In this document: positions 1 through 8,888 of the stretch, in pieces
Layout of the letters: the number at the start of each line of letters is the position of its first letter
Numbering within the stretch: position 1 is the first letter of the stretch
From: Paenirhizobium naphthalenivorans
GTDB taxonomy: Bacteria; Pseudomonadota; Alphaproteobacteria; Rhizobiales; Rhizobiaceae
Direction of reading: 5' to 3'
DNA length: 64,000 nt
NCBI RefSeq assembly: GCF_007992095.1
Contig: NZ_BJZP01000005.1
Location: forward strand, 211,339-275,338
Program-made: the position numbers and the translations under genes
The notes under the pieces: model-generated
The model's input: the letters and a program-made list of their open reading frames with translations, nothing else
Database searches by the model: none
What the model was told of the DNA's origin: nothing

Positions 1-2
1 CG

Positions 3-521
3 CGCGAGCTTGCTGCCTGGACCGGGCGGATGATGCCATTCTTCGATGTGGTCGAGACGGAGGAGGAGAGCCGGTATCGCCAAGCGGCCTGTCTGCTTGC
101 CGACATCAGTTGGCGCGCGCATCCGGACTATCGCGGGCTGCAGGCGCTCAACATCATCGCCCATTCCTCCTTCGTCGGCATCACTCATCCGGGTCGGGCC
201 TTCATCGCCCTTGCCAATTACTATCGTTTCGAAGGTCTGCGCGACGATGGTCAGACCGGACCTCTTGCCACGATCGCGACCGAGCGCCTGCTGGAACGCG
301 CAAAGCTGCTCGGCGGCCTGCTCCGCGTTGTCTATCTGTTTTCGGCATCCATGCCGGGGATCGTCCACACATTGGGCTTCCGCAAGTCGGCACGTCCCGA
401 CCTCGATCTCGAGTTCGTCGTTCCGCACGCCCATCGCGATCTTGCCGGTGAACGCCTCGATGGCCGCCTGCAGCAACTGGCGCGGCTGACGGGCAAGCGG
501 CTGACCTTCCGGTTCGGGTAG
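3..521 (+). CDS. ppx: Exopolyphosphatase Ppx, C-terminal part (truncated by window edge)
   Basis: This is the C-terminal 172 residues of a Ppx/GppA-family exopolyphosphatase, an enzyme that removes terminal phosphates from inorganic polyphosphate. The frame is open from the first bases, so the start lies upstream and the ATG at 30 is internal. The visible part is the helical, HD-like C-terminal region; the segments ISWRAHPDYRG and IAHSSFVGITHPGRAF are typical of alphaproteobacterial Ppx. The catalytic actin-like N-terminal domain is out of view, so activity cannot be judged. The assignment rests on family resemblance recalled from memory. Confidence 0.8.
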   Translation, partial: RELAAWTGRMMPFFDVVETEEESRYRQAACLLADISWRAHPDYRGLQALNIIAHSSFVGITHPGRAFIALANYYRFEGLRDDGQTGPLATIATERLLERAKLLGGLLRVVYLFSASMPGIVHTLGFRKSARPDLDLEFVVPHAHRDLAGERLDGRLQQLARLTGKRLTFRFG

Positions 522-712
522 GTTTTCGCTAGGCGCTCCGATCGCTCCGCCGTCGGCGAAAAGCGACGCGGGCGTTCCATCATTTTGTCTCGATTTCGTT
601 TAGGGCCTCTTAACTGTGTGCTTTCACAGGCAGAATAGGCCCAGATGCGGTCGTTGAGTTTGCCTTCTTTGGATGTATTTTTCCGGTATTCAACATCAAG
701 AGGCGCAATATT

Positions 713-1024
713 ATGACGACATACAGCGTGAATATTACGAACAATACGAACAACACCGGCAACTATGCGATCTTTCAGAAGCAGCCGCAGGCGAGCGATG
801 TGTCCAGCATTGCCTGGAGGACTGGTGGAACGGCAGCGCCTCAACAGAATTCCTGGGTCGTAGACTATACTGACGCCGCTTTTCTGGCGAAAATCCCTCG
901 GACGGAGCCAGCCACAGGCGGAAGTACTGCGTCGAATTGGTCTGCCGACGGCTTTGTGGTCTACGATCGGACTGGCGCCGGACAGTCCCTGGATGGCGGT
1001 TCAAGCACCGCATTCTATCTCTGA
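713..1024 (+). CDS. Small RhiA-like hypothetical protein
   Basis: This is a 103-residue protein with no signal peptide or membrane segment. Its N-terminus (TTYSVNITNNTNNTGNYAIF) has the run of hydrophobic residues and asparagines that I associate with RhiA-type proteins of rhizobia, whose biochemical role is unknown. It seems short for that family and may be a truncated or minimal member. An AGAGG lies about 11 bases before the ATG. Local base composition is lower in GC than the flanks, which hints at transfer. It stands alone, between ppx and a convergent esterase gene, and ends in a good terminator. The ORF is credible; the family label is tentative. Confidence 0.55.
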   Translation: MTTYSVNITNNTNNTGNYAIFQKQPQASDVSSIAWRTGGTAAPQQNSWVVDYTDAAFLAKIPRTEPATGGSTASNWSADGFVVYDRTGAGQSLDGGSSTAFYL

Positions 1025-1028
1025 CAAC

Positions 1029-1065
1029 AAAGGCCAGCGACACGGATGCCGCTGGCCTTCTGCTT
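1029..1065. terminator. Bidirectional rho-independent terminator
   Basis: An inverted repeat (AAGGCCAGCG at 1030-1039 with CGCTGGCCTT at 1050-1059, 10-base loop) is followed by a T-rich run on the plus strand. It sits 5 bases after the stop of the small RhiA-like gene and just before the stop of the convergent esterase gene, so it probably serves both. Confidence 0.75.
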
Positions 1066-1066
1066 T

Positions 1067-2422
1067 TTACTTCGCGGCGAGGAATTCGCCGACTTCGAGC
1101 AGGACGAACTCATTGTCGTCCGCCTTGTCCAGCGCGCGGCCGGCGGAGAACGGCAGGTTGTTGTCATTGCCGACGACGATATGCGTCGCGTCGATGACAT
1201 CGACGTCTTCGATGGTGACGAACGGCATGTCGTAGAAACCATCGCCGCCGCCCTGGCGCTTCTTGTTGTCCGGATCGGCGATCTTCATCAGGTCGATGTA
1301 GCCGATCTTGCGGGCGGCCTTGCCGACGTTTTCATCGGTCATCTCGATCTTGTAGATGCGCTTGTGCTTGGCCGGGGAGGCAAAGCAGGTCGTTTCCGGC
1401 TTCTTCGGGTCGGCGCAAGCCTTGTCGGCCGTGCCTTCGCCGTTGTCGCGCTCGATGACGAGAGCGGTCGTGTCATCGATCATGTTGAAGTCGCCGATCG
1501 CTTCGCCACCTTCCGACAGCGGATAGAGCCACGAACGACCGGTCCAGGACTTGGAGGCCACGTCGAGTTCAATGATGCGGAGGGCGCTGAGACCATCAAC
1601 CTTCTCGACCGAACCGTCTTCTAGGAACAACGGACCTTCCAGCAGACCGTAGAGCCTGCCACCGTCCTTGGACATGGCAAGGCCCTCATAGCCGCCGGAG
1701 CGCTTGAGGTTGAAAGCCGGCATCTTGGCCGTTGGATTGGCCGGAACGACGAGGGTTGGATTGTCCGGCGACTTGACGGGGGTTTCGCCGACGGTCGTCG
1801 GGATCACGTCGGTGAGCTTGCCGTCCTTGGTGAATTTCAGGATGTAGGGGCCGAACTCTTCACCCACCCAGAAACCGTCAGCCGTCGGCTGGATCGACTC
1901 GACGTCGAAGTCAGCGCCGGTGAGATAACGCTGTTCTGCACCTTCCATGACGATCGGGAAGGGAGCCTTCTTGTTCGGGTCGGAGAGGAACACGGTTTCG
2001 AGGTGTTCAACCTTGCCGGCGTCCCAGTCGAACTTGATGTGATGCAGCATAAGCATCGAGTCGCTGGAGTTGATTTTGGAGCCAAAACCATTGTCGGACA
2101 GGCTCCAGAAGGTGCCGTCCTCCATCGTCTTGATGCCGGAAAAGCCCTGCATGGCCTGACCGTCGAAGGGCATGGAAAGGCCGGTGGCGCGAACGCCATC
2201 CTTGCCGGGCAGGGTGCCGATGCCTTCGGCGCGCTTGCGGTCGGCGGTGGTGAACTTGGCCGAGGTCTTCAGATGGGTCGGTGCATCGGCCGGTGCGGCA
2301 ATGATCGTATTGGCTGGCAGGATGGCGTGGGAAACCAGCTTGGCCGGAAAGACGACCTCTTCGGCAAAGGCTGGAGTTGCGAGAAGAAAAAGGGATACGG
2401 AGGCAAAGAGATGATTTTTCAT
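1067..2422 (-). CDS. Secreted esterase-like protein of the phytase-like family
   Basis: This is a 451-residue exported protein. It starts with a clear Sec signal peptide (hydrophobic core LFASVSLFLLATPAFA, cleavage about residue 20). The body matches the 'esterase-like activity of phytase' domain: a propeller-like pattern with GFSGIKTMEDGTFWSLSDNG near residues 93-112, then DNGEGTADK and FYDMPFVTIEDVDVID towards the end. Such proteins are periplasmic or secreted and are thought to hydrolyse phosphate or other esters; the true substrate is unknown. The gene is monocistronic, upstream of the AraC gene's end. The start is fixed by the signal peptide. Confidence 0.75.
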   Translation of the reverse strand: MKNHLFASVSLFLLATPAFAEEVVFPAKLVSHAILPANTIIAAPADAPTHLKTSAKFTTADRKRAEGIGTLPGKDGVRATGLSMPFDGQAMQGFSGIKTMEDGTFWSLSDNGFGSKINSSDSMLMLHHIKFDWDAGKVEHLETVFLSDPNKKAPFPIVMEGAEQRYLTGADFDVESIQPTADGFWVGEEFGPYILKFTKDGKLTDVIPTTVGETPVKSPDNPTLVVPANPTAKMPAFNLKRSGGYEGLAMSKDGGRLYGLLEGPLFLEDGSVEKVDGLSALRIIELDVASKSWTGRSWLYPLSEGGEAIGDFNMIDDTTALVIERDNGEGTADKACADPKKPETTCFASPAKHKRIYKIEMTDENVGKAARKIGYIDLMKIADPDNKKRQGGGDGFYDMPFVTIEDVDVIDATHIVVGNDNNLPFSAGRALDKADDNEFVLLEVGEFLAAK

Positions 2423-2517
2423 GGCGTCACCATTTATGTGAAAGTTCAGGACGCGGCATGGTTAGAGGCGGTTGATGTCGACCGGATTGCTGTTGCGTGA
2501 AGTTTCGGTGACGTTCG

Positions 2518-3324
2518 TCAATTGCGCAGGAGAGCCAGCCAGCGACCTGGCGTGATGCCGTAGGCGGCCTTGAAGTGGCGCGTGAAATGCGCCTGGTCGG
2601 CAAAGCCGGAGGCGATGGCGGCCTCTGCCAGCCCGGTCCCGCTGTGCATCAGGCGGCGCGCGAGCTCGATCCTGCGCATGACGAGATACCGATGCGGACT
2701 GGTGCCGAACGCGCGGCGGAACTGGCGGGCGATCGTATAGCGGTCGAGACCGGCGATCGCCTCGAGTTCCTGCGAGCCGACATCGCGGGTGCAATGGACA
2801 GACAGGTGATCACGGCAGGCAGCGATCCCTGCCGAAAGGCCGCGATCTGCGGTGAGCGGACGAACATCGGAATGGCATCTCAGCCCATCCGCGATCATCG
2901 CGACGATCCCCGAAACCGCGAGTTCGGAAGGCGCGTCGTCTAGCTGGACGAGTGCTTCCCCGAGACGCGCGCGAAACTGTCCGTCGCTGACGACCGGGTC
3001 CGTGACAAAGGGGAGCCCGCCCTTGATACCCTGGGCCTCGGCGATCCGCTCTGGCGCAACATAGATCATCCGATAGACGAGGCCCGTTTCGGTGCCGGCG
3101 GCTCCATCATGCAGTTCGTCTGGATGCAGCACGATGATGTTACCGGGTAGGCTGGCGCGTAAGGCGCCCCGATAGTGGAAAATCTGCACGCCCGAGAGCG
3201 TCACGCCAATGCCATAGGTGTCGTGCCGGTGCGGCGCAAATCCCTCTCCGGTGAAAGCAGCCTCGATATGTTCCAGCCCCGACAGCCCGCCAAGCAGGCG
3301 CAGACGGTCGTGGGTGACTGACAT
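2518..3324 (-). CDS. AraC-family transcriptional regulator with cupin sensor domain
   Basis: This is a 268-residue DNA-binding regulator. The first 140 residues look like an AraC-type cupin sensor (PHRHDTYGIGVTLSGVQIFHYRG, then LPGNIIVLHPDELHDG). The last 100 residues carry the two helix-turn-helix units and the family signature (ASGFADQAHFTRHFKAAYG, ITPGRW). I chose the ATG at 3324 because longer readings run through the promoter of the divergent DUF2000 gene. The two starts are about 90 bases apart, which suggests that it controls that neighbour. The effector is unknown. Confidence 0.85.
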   Translation of the reverse strand: MSVTHDRLRLLGGLSGLEHIEAAFTGEGFAPHRHDTYGIGVTLSGVQIFHYRGALRASLPGNIIVLHPDELHDGAAGTETGLVYRMIYVAPERIAEAQGIKGGLPFVTDPVVSDGQFRARLGEALVQLDDAPSELAVSGIVAMIADGLRCHSDVRPLTADRGLSAGIAACRDHLSVHCTRDVGSQELEAIAGLDRYTIARQFRRAFGTSPHRYLVMRRIELARRLMHSGTGLAEAAIASGFADQAHFTRHFKAAYGITPGRWLALLRN

Positions 3325-3415
3325 GCACGATCGTTCAAGACCGTTCGCCGTATCCTTCGCTATTGGCGAGGTCGAGGCGGAATCGCCTTTGAAACCACGA
3401 AGGGAATTGTCATTC

Positions 3416-3823
3416 ATGTTCGATACCAAGATCGTCATTGTCCTGCGCGAGGATTTGGCCAACTGGCAGAAGCTCAACGTCACCGCCTTCCTGACGAGCG
3501 GCATTGTGGCCCAGGTACCGACGGTGATCGGCGAACCTTATCGCGATGCTGTCGGTAACGTCTACAATCCGTTGAGCGTCCAACCGATTGTGATACTCTC
3601 CGCCGACCAGGCGACATTACGTACCATCCACCGTCGTTCGTTGGAACGTGGCGTGACCAGTTCGCTCTATATCGAGGAGATGTTCTCGACCGGGCATGAT
3701 GCCGCCAACCGGGCCGTTTTCGCCGAGTTTGCGCCGGACAGCGCCAGAGTAGTCGGCATCGCGCTTCGCGCCGAAAAGAAGATTGCCGACAAAATCACAA
3801 GAGGCTCGGCGTTGCACTCATAA
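3416..3823 (+). CDS. DUF2000 domain protein
   Basis: This is a 135-residue soluble protein of the DUF2000 family. It begins FDTKIVIVLREDLANWQKLN and contains YNPLSVQPIVIL and SLYIEEMFSTGHDAANRAVF, the usual landmarks. The fold resembles peptidyl-tRNA hydrolase 2, but no function is established. The ATG at 3416 was chosen because the frame upstream overlaps the divergent AraC gene. The 3' end overlaps the convergent small membrane protein gene by 29 bases. The arrangement suggests that AraC regulates it. Confidence 0.75.
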   Translation: MFDTKIVIVLREDLANWQKLNVTAFLTSGIVAQVPTVIGEPYRDAVGNVYNPLSVQPIVILSADQATLRTIHRRSLERGVTSSLYIEEMFSTGHDAANRAVFAEFAPDSARVVGIALRAEKKIADKITRGSALHS

Positions 3824-4094
3824 ATTCAAGCCCCGCACCCATCCAGATCGGCGTCAGCGTGACCAGGGCGCTGACCGGGTTGGCTGACCCTATAAGGACG
3901 ACGGTCATCAAGCTTGCCAGAAGATAGACTCCCCAGGCGATCCTGTGCCGAGTCCTGAGGCCGGCAACGCCCAGCGCCAGATTGGCAAGGGCAAGCGAAC
4001 CGCCGATTGCAAACGCCTTCGAGGATTCGAGATGGCCACGCTGGTGAAGCTCACTTGCAGCCAGCGCCAGAACCGTCACCATCGCCAGGAACAT
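3795..4094 (-). CDS. Small hydrophobic membrane protein of unknown function
   Basis: This is a 99-residue protein with three or four hydrophobic segments (MFLAMVTVLALAASE; GGSLALANLALGVAGL; WGVYLLASLMTVVLIG; a final weaker one). It is last in the minus-strand rnd operon, 33 bases after the restored stop of the DUF2891 gene and in the same frame as that restored 3' end. The codons before the ATG read IRTKKLL, so translation may begin slightly upstream at a non-standard start. I do not recognise a family. Confidence 0.6.
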   Translation of the reverse strand: MFLAMVTVLALAASELHQRGHLESSKAFAIGGSLALANLALGVAGLRTRHRIAWGVYLLASLMTVVLIGSANPVSALVTLTPIWMGAGLEFMSATPSLL

Positions 4095-4127
4095 GAGAAG
4101 CTTCTTCGTACGTATGAACCCTGACAG

Positions 4128-5131
4128 CTACGCCTCCATTGCCAGCACGGCGAAACTGGCCAGCCAGTGTTCGCCCATATAGTCCCCTGTCACATGCGAG
4201 AGCGCCGCTGCGAGTGACGCTCCGCGATGACAGACATTGAGTGATACCGAGGGTCTCCAGTCGGGAGCGACTTGGCCAGCGACCGCCAGCACCAGGCGCG
4301 CGACAGGTTCAACCCGTCGAGGTGGGCAATCTTGCCGTCGCTGCGATCACCGACGGCAACAGGCGTGAACAGGTTGGCCGGCCGCTCTGCCGCAAGCCTC
4401 GGCAGGAAGCAATCGAACCAGATGGAGAAGTCGCCCGCCGGCAATAGCCGCCGCATGCATTCCGCCTCGATCAGCGTCGAGGACAGGAAGTCGTCGCCGG
4501 AGGGCTCACCCCAGGCGGGGCAGTCACAGTCTTCGCCATACCAGCGCTGGGCCGTGTCCCTCAGCAGTCGCCGAAAGGTCCCGTCGCCCGCCGTGTCGGC
4601 ATAATCGGCCGCGAGCCGAAGCGCAAAGGCGGTGTTGAAATGGGTGCCGACCCGCACCGGATAGGCGGCCAGCGGCAGGAAGTCGCGGAACCGCGCGACA
4701 ATCCGGTTCGTGAGGGGTTGCAAGGTATTGGCGAAGCGGCGGTCGTCGGCAAGTTCCAGTTCTGCCGCCAGTTTCAGTAACCAGCCCCAGCCATAAGGGC
4801 GTTCGAAGCCGCGGTTCATCGGTCGTTCGAACAGGGCGCATTCGCCGGCGACCTTGCCGGGCGTCAACTGGCGGATGAAGAGCGCACGGATGTCATCTGC
4901 GGCACGCATCGCCGGAAAACGATTCAACAGCCGGGCCAGCATCCAGTAGCCGTGGACGCAGGAATGCCAGTCGAAGCTGCCAAAAAAGACCGGATGGCTT
5001 TCGCGCGGGCTGTGCACATCGCTTGCCGAGGCAAGCACATGACCGGGCTTGTGCGGGTACTCTCTCTCGACATGGCCAAGGGCGATGCGCGCGAAGCGTT
5101 CGGCGGTCGCGACATCAAGCTCAGTCGTCAT
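4128..5131 (-). pseudogene. DUF2891 family protein with a one-base frameshift near its 3' end
   Basis: The frame encodes a DUF2891 protein (FGSFDWHSCVHGYWMLARLL; GWGWLLKLAAEL; HLDGLNLSRAWCWR), a helical-barrel family of unknown function. In the sequence as given the frame stops at 4190 after HSQRRSRM. Adding one base after the histidine codon near 4214-4218 restores LAAALSHV and then TGDYMGEHWLASFAVLAMEA, ending at a TAG at 4128-4130. The GEHWLASFA ending is the conserved family terminus, so a one-base deletion (true mutation or sequencing error) is likely. The ATG at 5131 overlaps the upstream Rsm22-like gene by 11 bases, so the two are co-translated. Confidence 0.8.
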
Positions 5132-6113
5132 CGCCGCCATCCCTGACTTCCGGTTCAAAGGCGTCGCCCCAGTCGGCGCGACGGGCCGCTTTGAACACGG
5201 CGCCGTCGCGGCGGCTGATCGTCAGTTCCTCGGCGCGACCATCAGAGAGACAAAGCTTGAGCCTGGCGAGCCCGCTCGAGCTGCGCGGCGGCGCAAGCAC
5301 GCGGGCGGCCGGGGGCGACGCGGCAAAGCGGGAAGCGGCGATAAAGATGTATTTCTCGTCCTCCCACGGCACCTCGGCGCCCTTGGAAAGCCGGTGCAGC
5401 CGCGAGCGTGCGACGCGCCGCGAGAAGTGACACCAGTCGGGCTCGACGATCGGGCAGTTTTTCGCATGCGCACAGGGTGCCACGAGCTGCGCTCCGGCCT
5501 CGATCAGTGTCTGCCGGGCGGCGATGATGCGCCGCCAGCCGGCCGGCGTGCCGGGCTCGACGATGACGATCGTATGGGCGGTGAGGTCCCAAAGCCGCCG
5601 AACGACATTCGGAATGGCCGTCCCGGCAATCTCGTCAAGTACGTAAGCAAGTGTGACGAGGTCCGCCGGTTCGAGCGGCGGAATGGTGCCGGTGATGTCG
5701 CCCGCGAGCCAGCCGGTTGCCACGTTCGAGGCCTTCGCCAGTGCCTCGCCGACCGAGCGGATGGCGGGACTTGCCTCGACGAGGGTCGCGCGTCCAAGGT
5801 CCGGCCATGCGTCGGTGGTCGCCCAGAAAACAGTGCCGGGACCCGCGCCGAAATCAAGAAGGCTCGTTGGATGGAATTCGGGGGAGGCCTCCTCAACCAT
5901 CGAAAGGGCGGCGCGGACGGCGGCATAGGTGGCCGGCAGTCGGGTGGCGAGATAGGCCTTGGCGGCCAGTTCGCCGTCGAGATGGAACTTGCCGTCGCGC
6001 ACTTCGCGGCGATAGCGGTCGGAGAGTTTTTCGCTGGCACGGGCAAGGCGCTCGATCGGCTCATGCGCCAGCATTTGCTCGACGGCGGCTTTGAGGGGCG
6101 CGGGAAGTTCCAT
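5121..6113 (-). CDS. Rsm22-like small-subunit rRNA methyltransferase family protein
   Basis: This is a 330-residue SAM-dependent methyltransferase of the Rsm22 family, named after a mitochondrial ribosome assembly protein. The SAM site is seen as LLDFGAGPGTVFWA about residues 84-97. A cysteine-rich part (PCAHAKNCP, then WCHFSRRVARSRLHR, residues about 208-238) fits the metal or Fe-S binding proposed for the family. The C-terminus is a small beta-rich domain. It lies between GNAT (9-base gap) and DUF2891 (11-base overlap) in the rnd operon. The substrate is inferred from family only. Confidence 0.75.
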   Translation of the reverse strand: MELPAPLKAAVEQMLAHEPIERLARASEKLSDRYRREVRDGKFHLDGELAAKAYLATRLPATYAAVRAALSMVEEASPEFHPTSLLDFGAGPGTVFWATTDAWPDLGRATLVEASPAIRSVGEALAKASNVATGWLAGDITGTIPPLEPADLVTLAYVLDEIAGTAIPNVVRRLWDLTAHTIVIVEPGTPAGWRRIIAARQTLIEAGAQLVAPCAHAKNCPIVEPDWCHFSRRVARSRLHRLSKGAEVPWEDEKYIFIAASRFAASPPAARVLAPPRSSSGLARLKLCLSDGRAEELTISRRDGAVFKAARRADWGDAFEPEVRDGGDDD

Positions 6114-6122
6114 GGATAGGCC

Positions 6123-6617
6123 TTAAATGTGCGAGGTCCATTCTGGCCGCAGGATCGACATCATGACGAGGTCCGTGCGACGACCGTCGGGCATGACCGC
6201 CGATTCCCGCAGCGTGCCTTCTTGCTTGAAACCGGCCTTGCGATAGACGCTGCTGGCCCGGGTATTTTCCTTCACCACATCCAGCCATAACCGATGGACT
6301 GGCGTGTTCTCGAACGTGTGTTCGATGATGGCCAAGAGGAGGTGTGAGCCATAGCCCTTGTCCGGTGTGGCGACGGCGAGGCGCTTGAGGCACACATTGC
6401 CATCGCGATTATCGAGGCCACTGAGGATGGCAAAGCCGACTGGCAAGTCGGTCCCATGCTCGCCGATGAAGTATAGGAACGCCGGATCGTTCAGTTGTCG
6501 CTGGTGTTCGTTCTCGTCGAACTTGCCGATGAAGCTGTCATAGCCGGGTAGGCGTTCCGTCCGCATGATAAAGCCGATGTCGTCCGGGGTTGCCCGCCGA
6601 AGCGTCACGGCTGCCAT
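6123..6617 (-). CDS. GNAT-family N-acetyltransferase
   Basis: This is a 164-residue GCN5-related acetyltransferase. The acetyl-CoA binding motif A is seen in the middle (CLKRLAVATPDKGYGSHLL, about residues 77-95), with the usual C-terminal NTRASSVYRKAGFKQEG. The ATG at 6617 begins MAAVTLRRATPDDIGF, a normal GNAT start, 4 bases after the rnd stop; the longer reading overlaps rnd. The substrate (a small molecule, a peptide N-terminus or an antibiotic-like amine) cannot be told. Confidence 0.8.
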   Translation of the reverse strand: MAAVTLRRATPDDIGFIMRTERLPGYDSFIGKFDENEHQRQLNDPAFLYFIGEHGTDLPVGFAILSGLDNRDGNVCLKRLAVATPDKGYGSHLLLAIIEHTFENTPVHRLWLDVVKENTRASSVYRKAGFKQEGTLRESAVMPDGRRTDLVMMSILRPEWTSHI

Positions 6618-6621
6618 GATG

Positions 6622-7767
6622 TCAGAATTCCACCGCTTCGACGCGCTTGTCGACGAAACGCAGGCCGACACCACCGGCGATCAGCTTCAGCGCCACATCC
6701 CCGAACAGCTCGCGTCGCCAGCCCTGCATGGCCGGCACATCGGCGTTTTCTCCCTCGGCGGCGATCTTTTCCAGATCCTCGGTATTGGCGATTACCTTGG
6801 AGGCGACGCCGTGCTTTTCCGAGGTGAGGCGCAGCAGCACTTTCAGCAGTTCGACGGCGGCCTGCGCGCCCTCCGGCGCATGGCTGTGGCGTTGCACATG
6901 CGGCATGTCCGTTTTCGGCAGGTCCAGCGCGGCATTGACCTGTTCGACAATCGCCGCACCGGAGGCCGAGCGTTCCCAGCCCTTCGGTATGGTGCGCAAA
7001 CGAGCCAGGGCCTCGGTGTCCTTCGGCTGCTGCTGGGCGATCTCGTAGATCGCGTCGTCCTTCAGCACGCGCGAACGGGGAACGTTGCGGCTACGCGCCT
7101 CGCGCTCACGCCAGGCGGTGACGAATTTCATCACGGCCAGTTCCTGCGGCTTGCGCAGCCGCATTTTCAGCCGGTGCCAGGCATCGTCGGGATGCAGGTC
7201 GTAGGTTTCTCGGGATTCGAGGATCGCCATTTCCTCGGTCAGCCAGCCCGCCCGACCTTCGCGCTCCAGCTCTTCCTTAAGCTTCAGATAGACGTCGCGC
7301 AGATGGGTGACGTCGGCCAGTGCATAGTCGAGCTGCTTTTCCGACAGCGGCCGGCGGCTCCAATCGGTGAAGCGCGATGTCTTGTCGATATGGACATTCT
7401 TCACTTTCTGCACGAGCTGATCATAGGAAACGCTGTCGCCGAAGCCGCAGACCATGGCCGCGACCTGAGTGTCGAAGATCGGGTGCGGGATCAGGTTGCC
7501 GAGGTGGAAGATGATTTCAATGTCTTGGCGCGCCGCATGGAACACCTTGATCACAGAGGTATCGGCCATCAGCGTGAAGAAAGGCGCCAGATCAATGCCC
7601 TTCGCCAGCGGATCGACGATCACCTCGAGATCCGGGCTCGCCATCTGGATCAGGCAGAGCTCCGGCCAGAACGTCGTTTCCCGAAGAAACTCGGTATCGA
7701 TGGTGATGAAATCCGATTGGGCCAGCTTGAGGCAGGCTTCTTCTAATGCGGCAGTGGTCTCGATCAT
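6622..7767 (-). CDS. rnd: Ribonuclease D
   Basis: This is a 381-residue 3'-to-5' exoribonuclease that trims tRNA precursors and other structured RNAs. The DEDDy catalytic set is complete: D24 and E26 in ITIDTEF, D82 in AARQDIEI, and Y148 with D152 in DYALADVTHLRD. An HRDC domain follows from about residue 210 (AVMKFVTAWREREARSRNVP). Length is normal. It appears to be the first gene of a minus-strand operon running through GNAT, Rsm22-like and DUF2891 to the small membrane protein. Confidence 0.93.
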   Translation of the reverse strand: MIETTAALEEACLKLAQSDFITIDTEFLRETTFWPELCLIQMASPDLEVIVDPLAKGIDLAPFFTLMADTSVIKVFHAARQDIEIIFHLGNLIPHPIFDTQVAAMVCGFGDSVSYDQLVQKVKNVHIDKTSRFTDWSRRPLSEKQLDYALADVTHLRDVYLKLKEELEREGRAGWLTEEMAILESRETYDLHPDDAWHRLKMRLRKPQELAVMKFVTAWREREARSRNVPRSRVLKDDAIYEIAQQQPKDTEALARLRTIPKGWERSASGAAIVEQVNAALDLPKTDMPHVQRHSHAPEGAQAAVELLKVLLRLTSEKHGVASKVIANTEDLEKIAAEGENADVPAMQGWRRELFGDVALKLIAGGVGLRFVDKRVEAVEF

Positions 7768-7894
7768 TGTGGCTCGGTCATGAAATAGAGTTGATCAACC
7801 TTAGTTCCCCTTTCGACCGGCGATGTCAATACAAGGAGGCTTTTGCGCGATGCCGGCGGCCTTTGCTCTGCGGCATTCCGGTCGAACGCCGGGG

Positions 7895-8812
7895 TCAGGC
7901 GTGATCCGCGCCAATGCCATGCGCCTGCCGGACTTCAGCGATGTTGGCCCGGTGGACTGTTTCATACGGTTCGAAATAGATGATGTGGCCGGCGGCGGTG
8001 TCCTGCGCCACGAAATCGCGAAGGGTCTGTTTATCGAGCGCAGGGTCTTCCACTTGACCGAGCAGGCGTTGCAGATAGTCGCGATTGGCATCGATCAGGC
8101 TTGGCGCATAACCGCCAGAGGCAATCCGTTCGCGTTCTCCGTGATCGGGCAGGATGCGACGGATCGGCAGGGTTTTCAGGCGGTCAAGCTCAGCGATGTG
8201 CGTCGCGATATGTTGCGGCTCAGAGATATAGGTGATCGGGTCTTCCAGCGTGTCGCCCGCCAGCAGGATGCCTTCGTCGCGGAGAAACAGAACAGTGCCG
8301 TCGGCGCTGTGAATGTCGAATTGCAGAAGTTCGACCGTCCGCTCGCCGAGCTGGAGCGTCATCTGCCCCTCAAACAGGCGGTTGGGCATCACCACCGGAT
8401 TGATCGGCGGCGTCTTGTGGGCGAGCGTCTTGACGTTTTCGATCAGTGTCCTGGCCGTCAGCTTGTTGGCGATGATCTCGCAATCGGCGAAGATCGCGTT
8501 GCCGGCGATATGGTCGGTATGCCAGTGGCTGAGCACGAGGCGGATCGATATGACACCCAGCCCCTCGAGATGATTACGCACCGCACGGGCATGGTCGAGC
8601 GAGGTATGGCTGTCGTATAGCATCGCCTCATGGCCGGAGACCAGCGCATAGGTGGCGATTCCGAGCGAATAGGCGCCATCGTCGAGCCAGTTTTTGGCTT
8701 CGGAATAAAGTCGTTTTCCCGGGATCCGGCCATCGTAGTAGGCATAGAGACCGGGGTAGGGCTCGAGGACTGTCATCGTGGCGGCGAGATTGGGCACTGG
8801 ATTGTTCCTCAT
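7895..8812 (-). CDS. Metallo-beta-lactamase-fold hydrolase
   Basis: This is a 305-residue MBL-fold metal hydrolase. The metal-binding motif HxHxDH is intact (H96, H98, D100, H101 in SHWHTDHIAG). Further ligands are likely in HSADG, AGDTLEDP and LPDHGERE. No signal peptide is seen, so it is probably cytoplasmic. The family covers glyoxalase II, lactonases, sulfatases and other enzymes; nothing here fixes the substrate. It stands alone upstream of rnd, with 127 bases between them. Confidence 0.8.
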   Translation of the reverse strand: MRNNPVPNLAATMTVLEPYPGLYAYYDGRIPGKRLYSEAKNWLDDGAYSLGIATYALVSGHEAMLYDSHTSLDHARAVRNHLEGLGVISIRLVLSHWHTDHIAGNAIFADCEIIANKLTARTLIENVKTLAHKTPPINPVVMPNRLFEGQMTLQLGERTVELLQFDIHSADGTVLFLRDEGILLAGDTLEDPITYISEPQHIATHIAELDRLKTLPIRRILPDHGERERIASGGYAPSLIDANRDYLQRLLGQVEDPALDKQTLRDFVAQDTAAGHIIYFEPYETVHRANIAEVRQAHGIGADHA

Positions 8813-8888
8813 GGGGGCTGCGGCTTGACTGGCCGCCTATGACCATATCCCGCGCGATGCTGTGCCGCTTGTCAACGTCATGTTCCTT

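Noticed and set aside
7791..7798. TTGATCAA, like a compressed FNR/FixK box upstream of rnd
   Set aside because: The real box needs TTGAT-N4-ATCAA; here the half-sites overlap.
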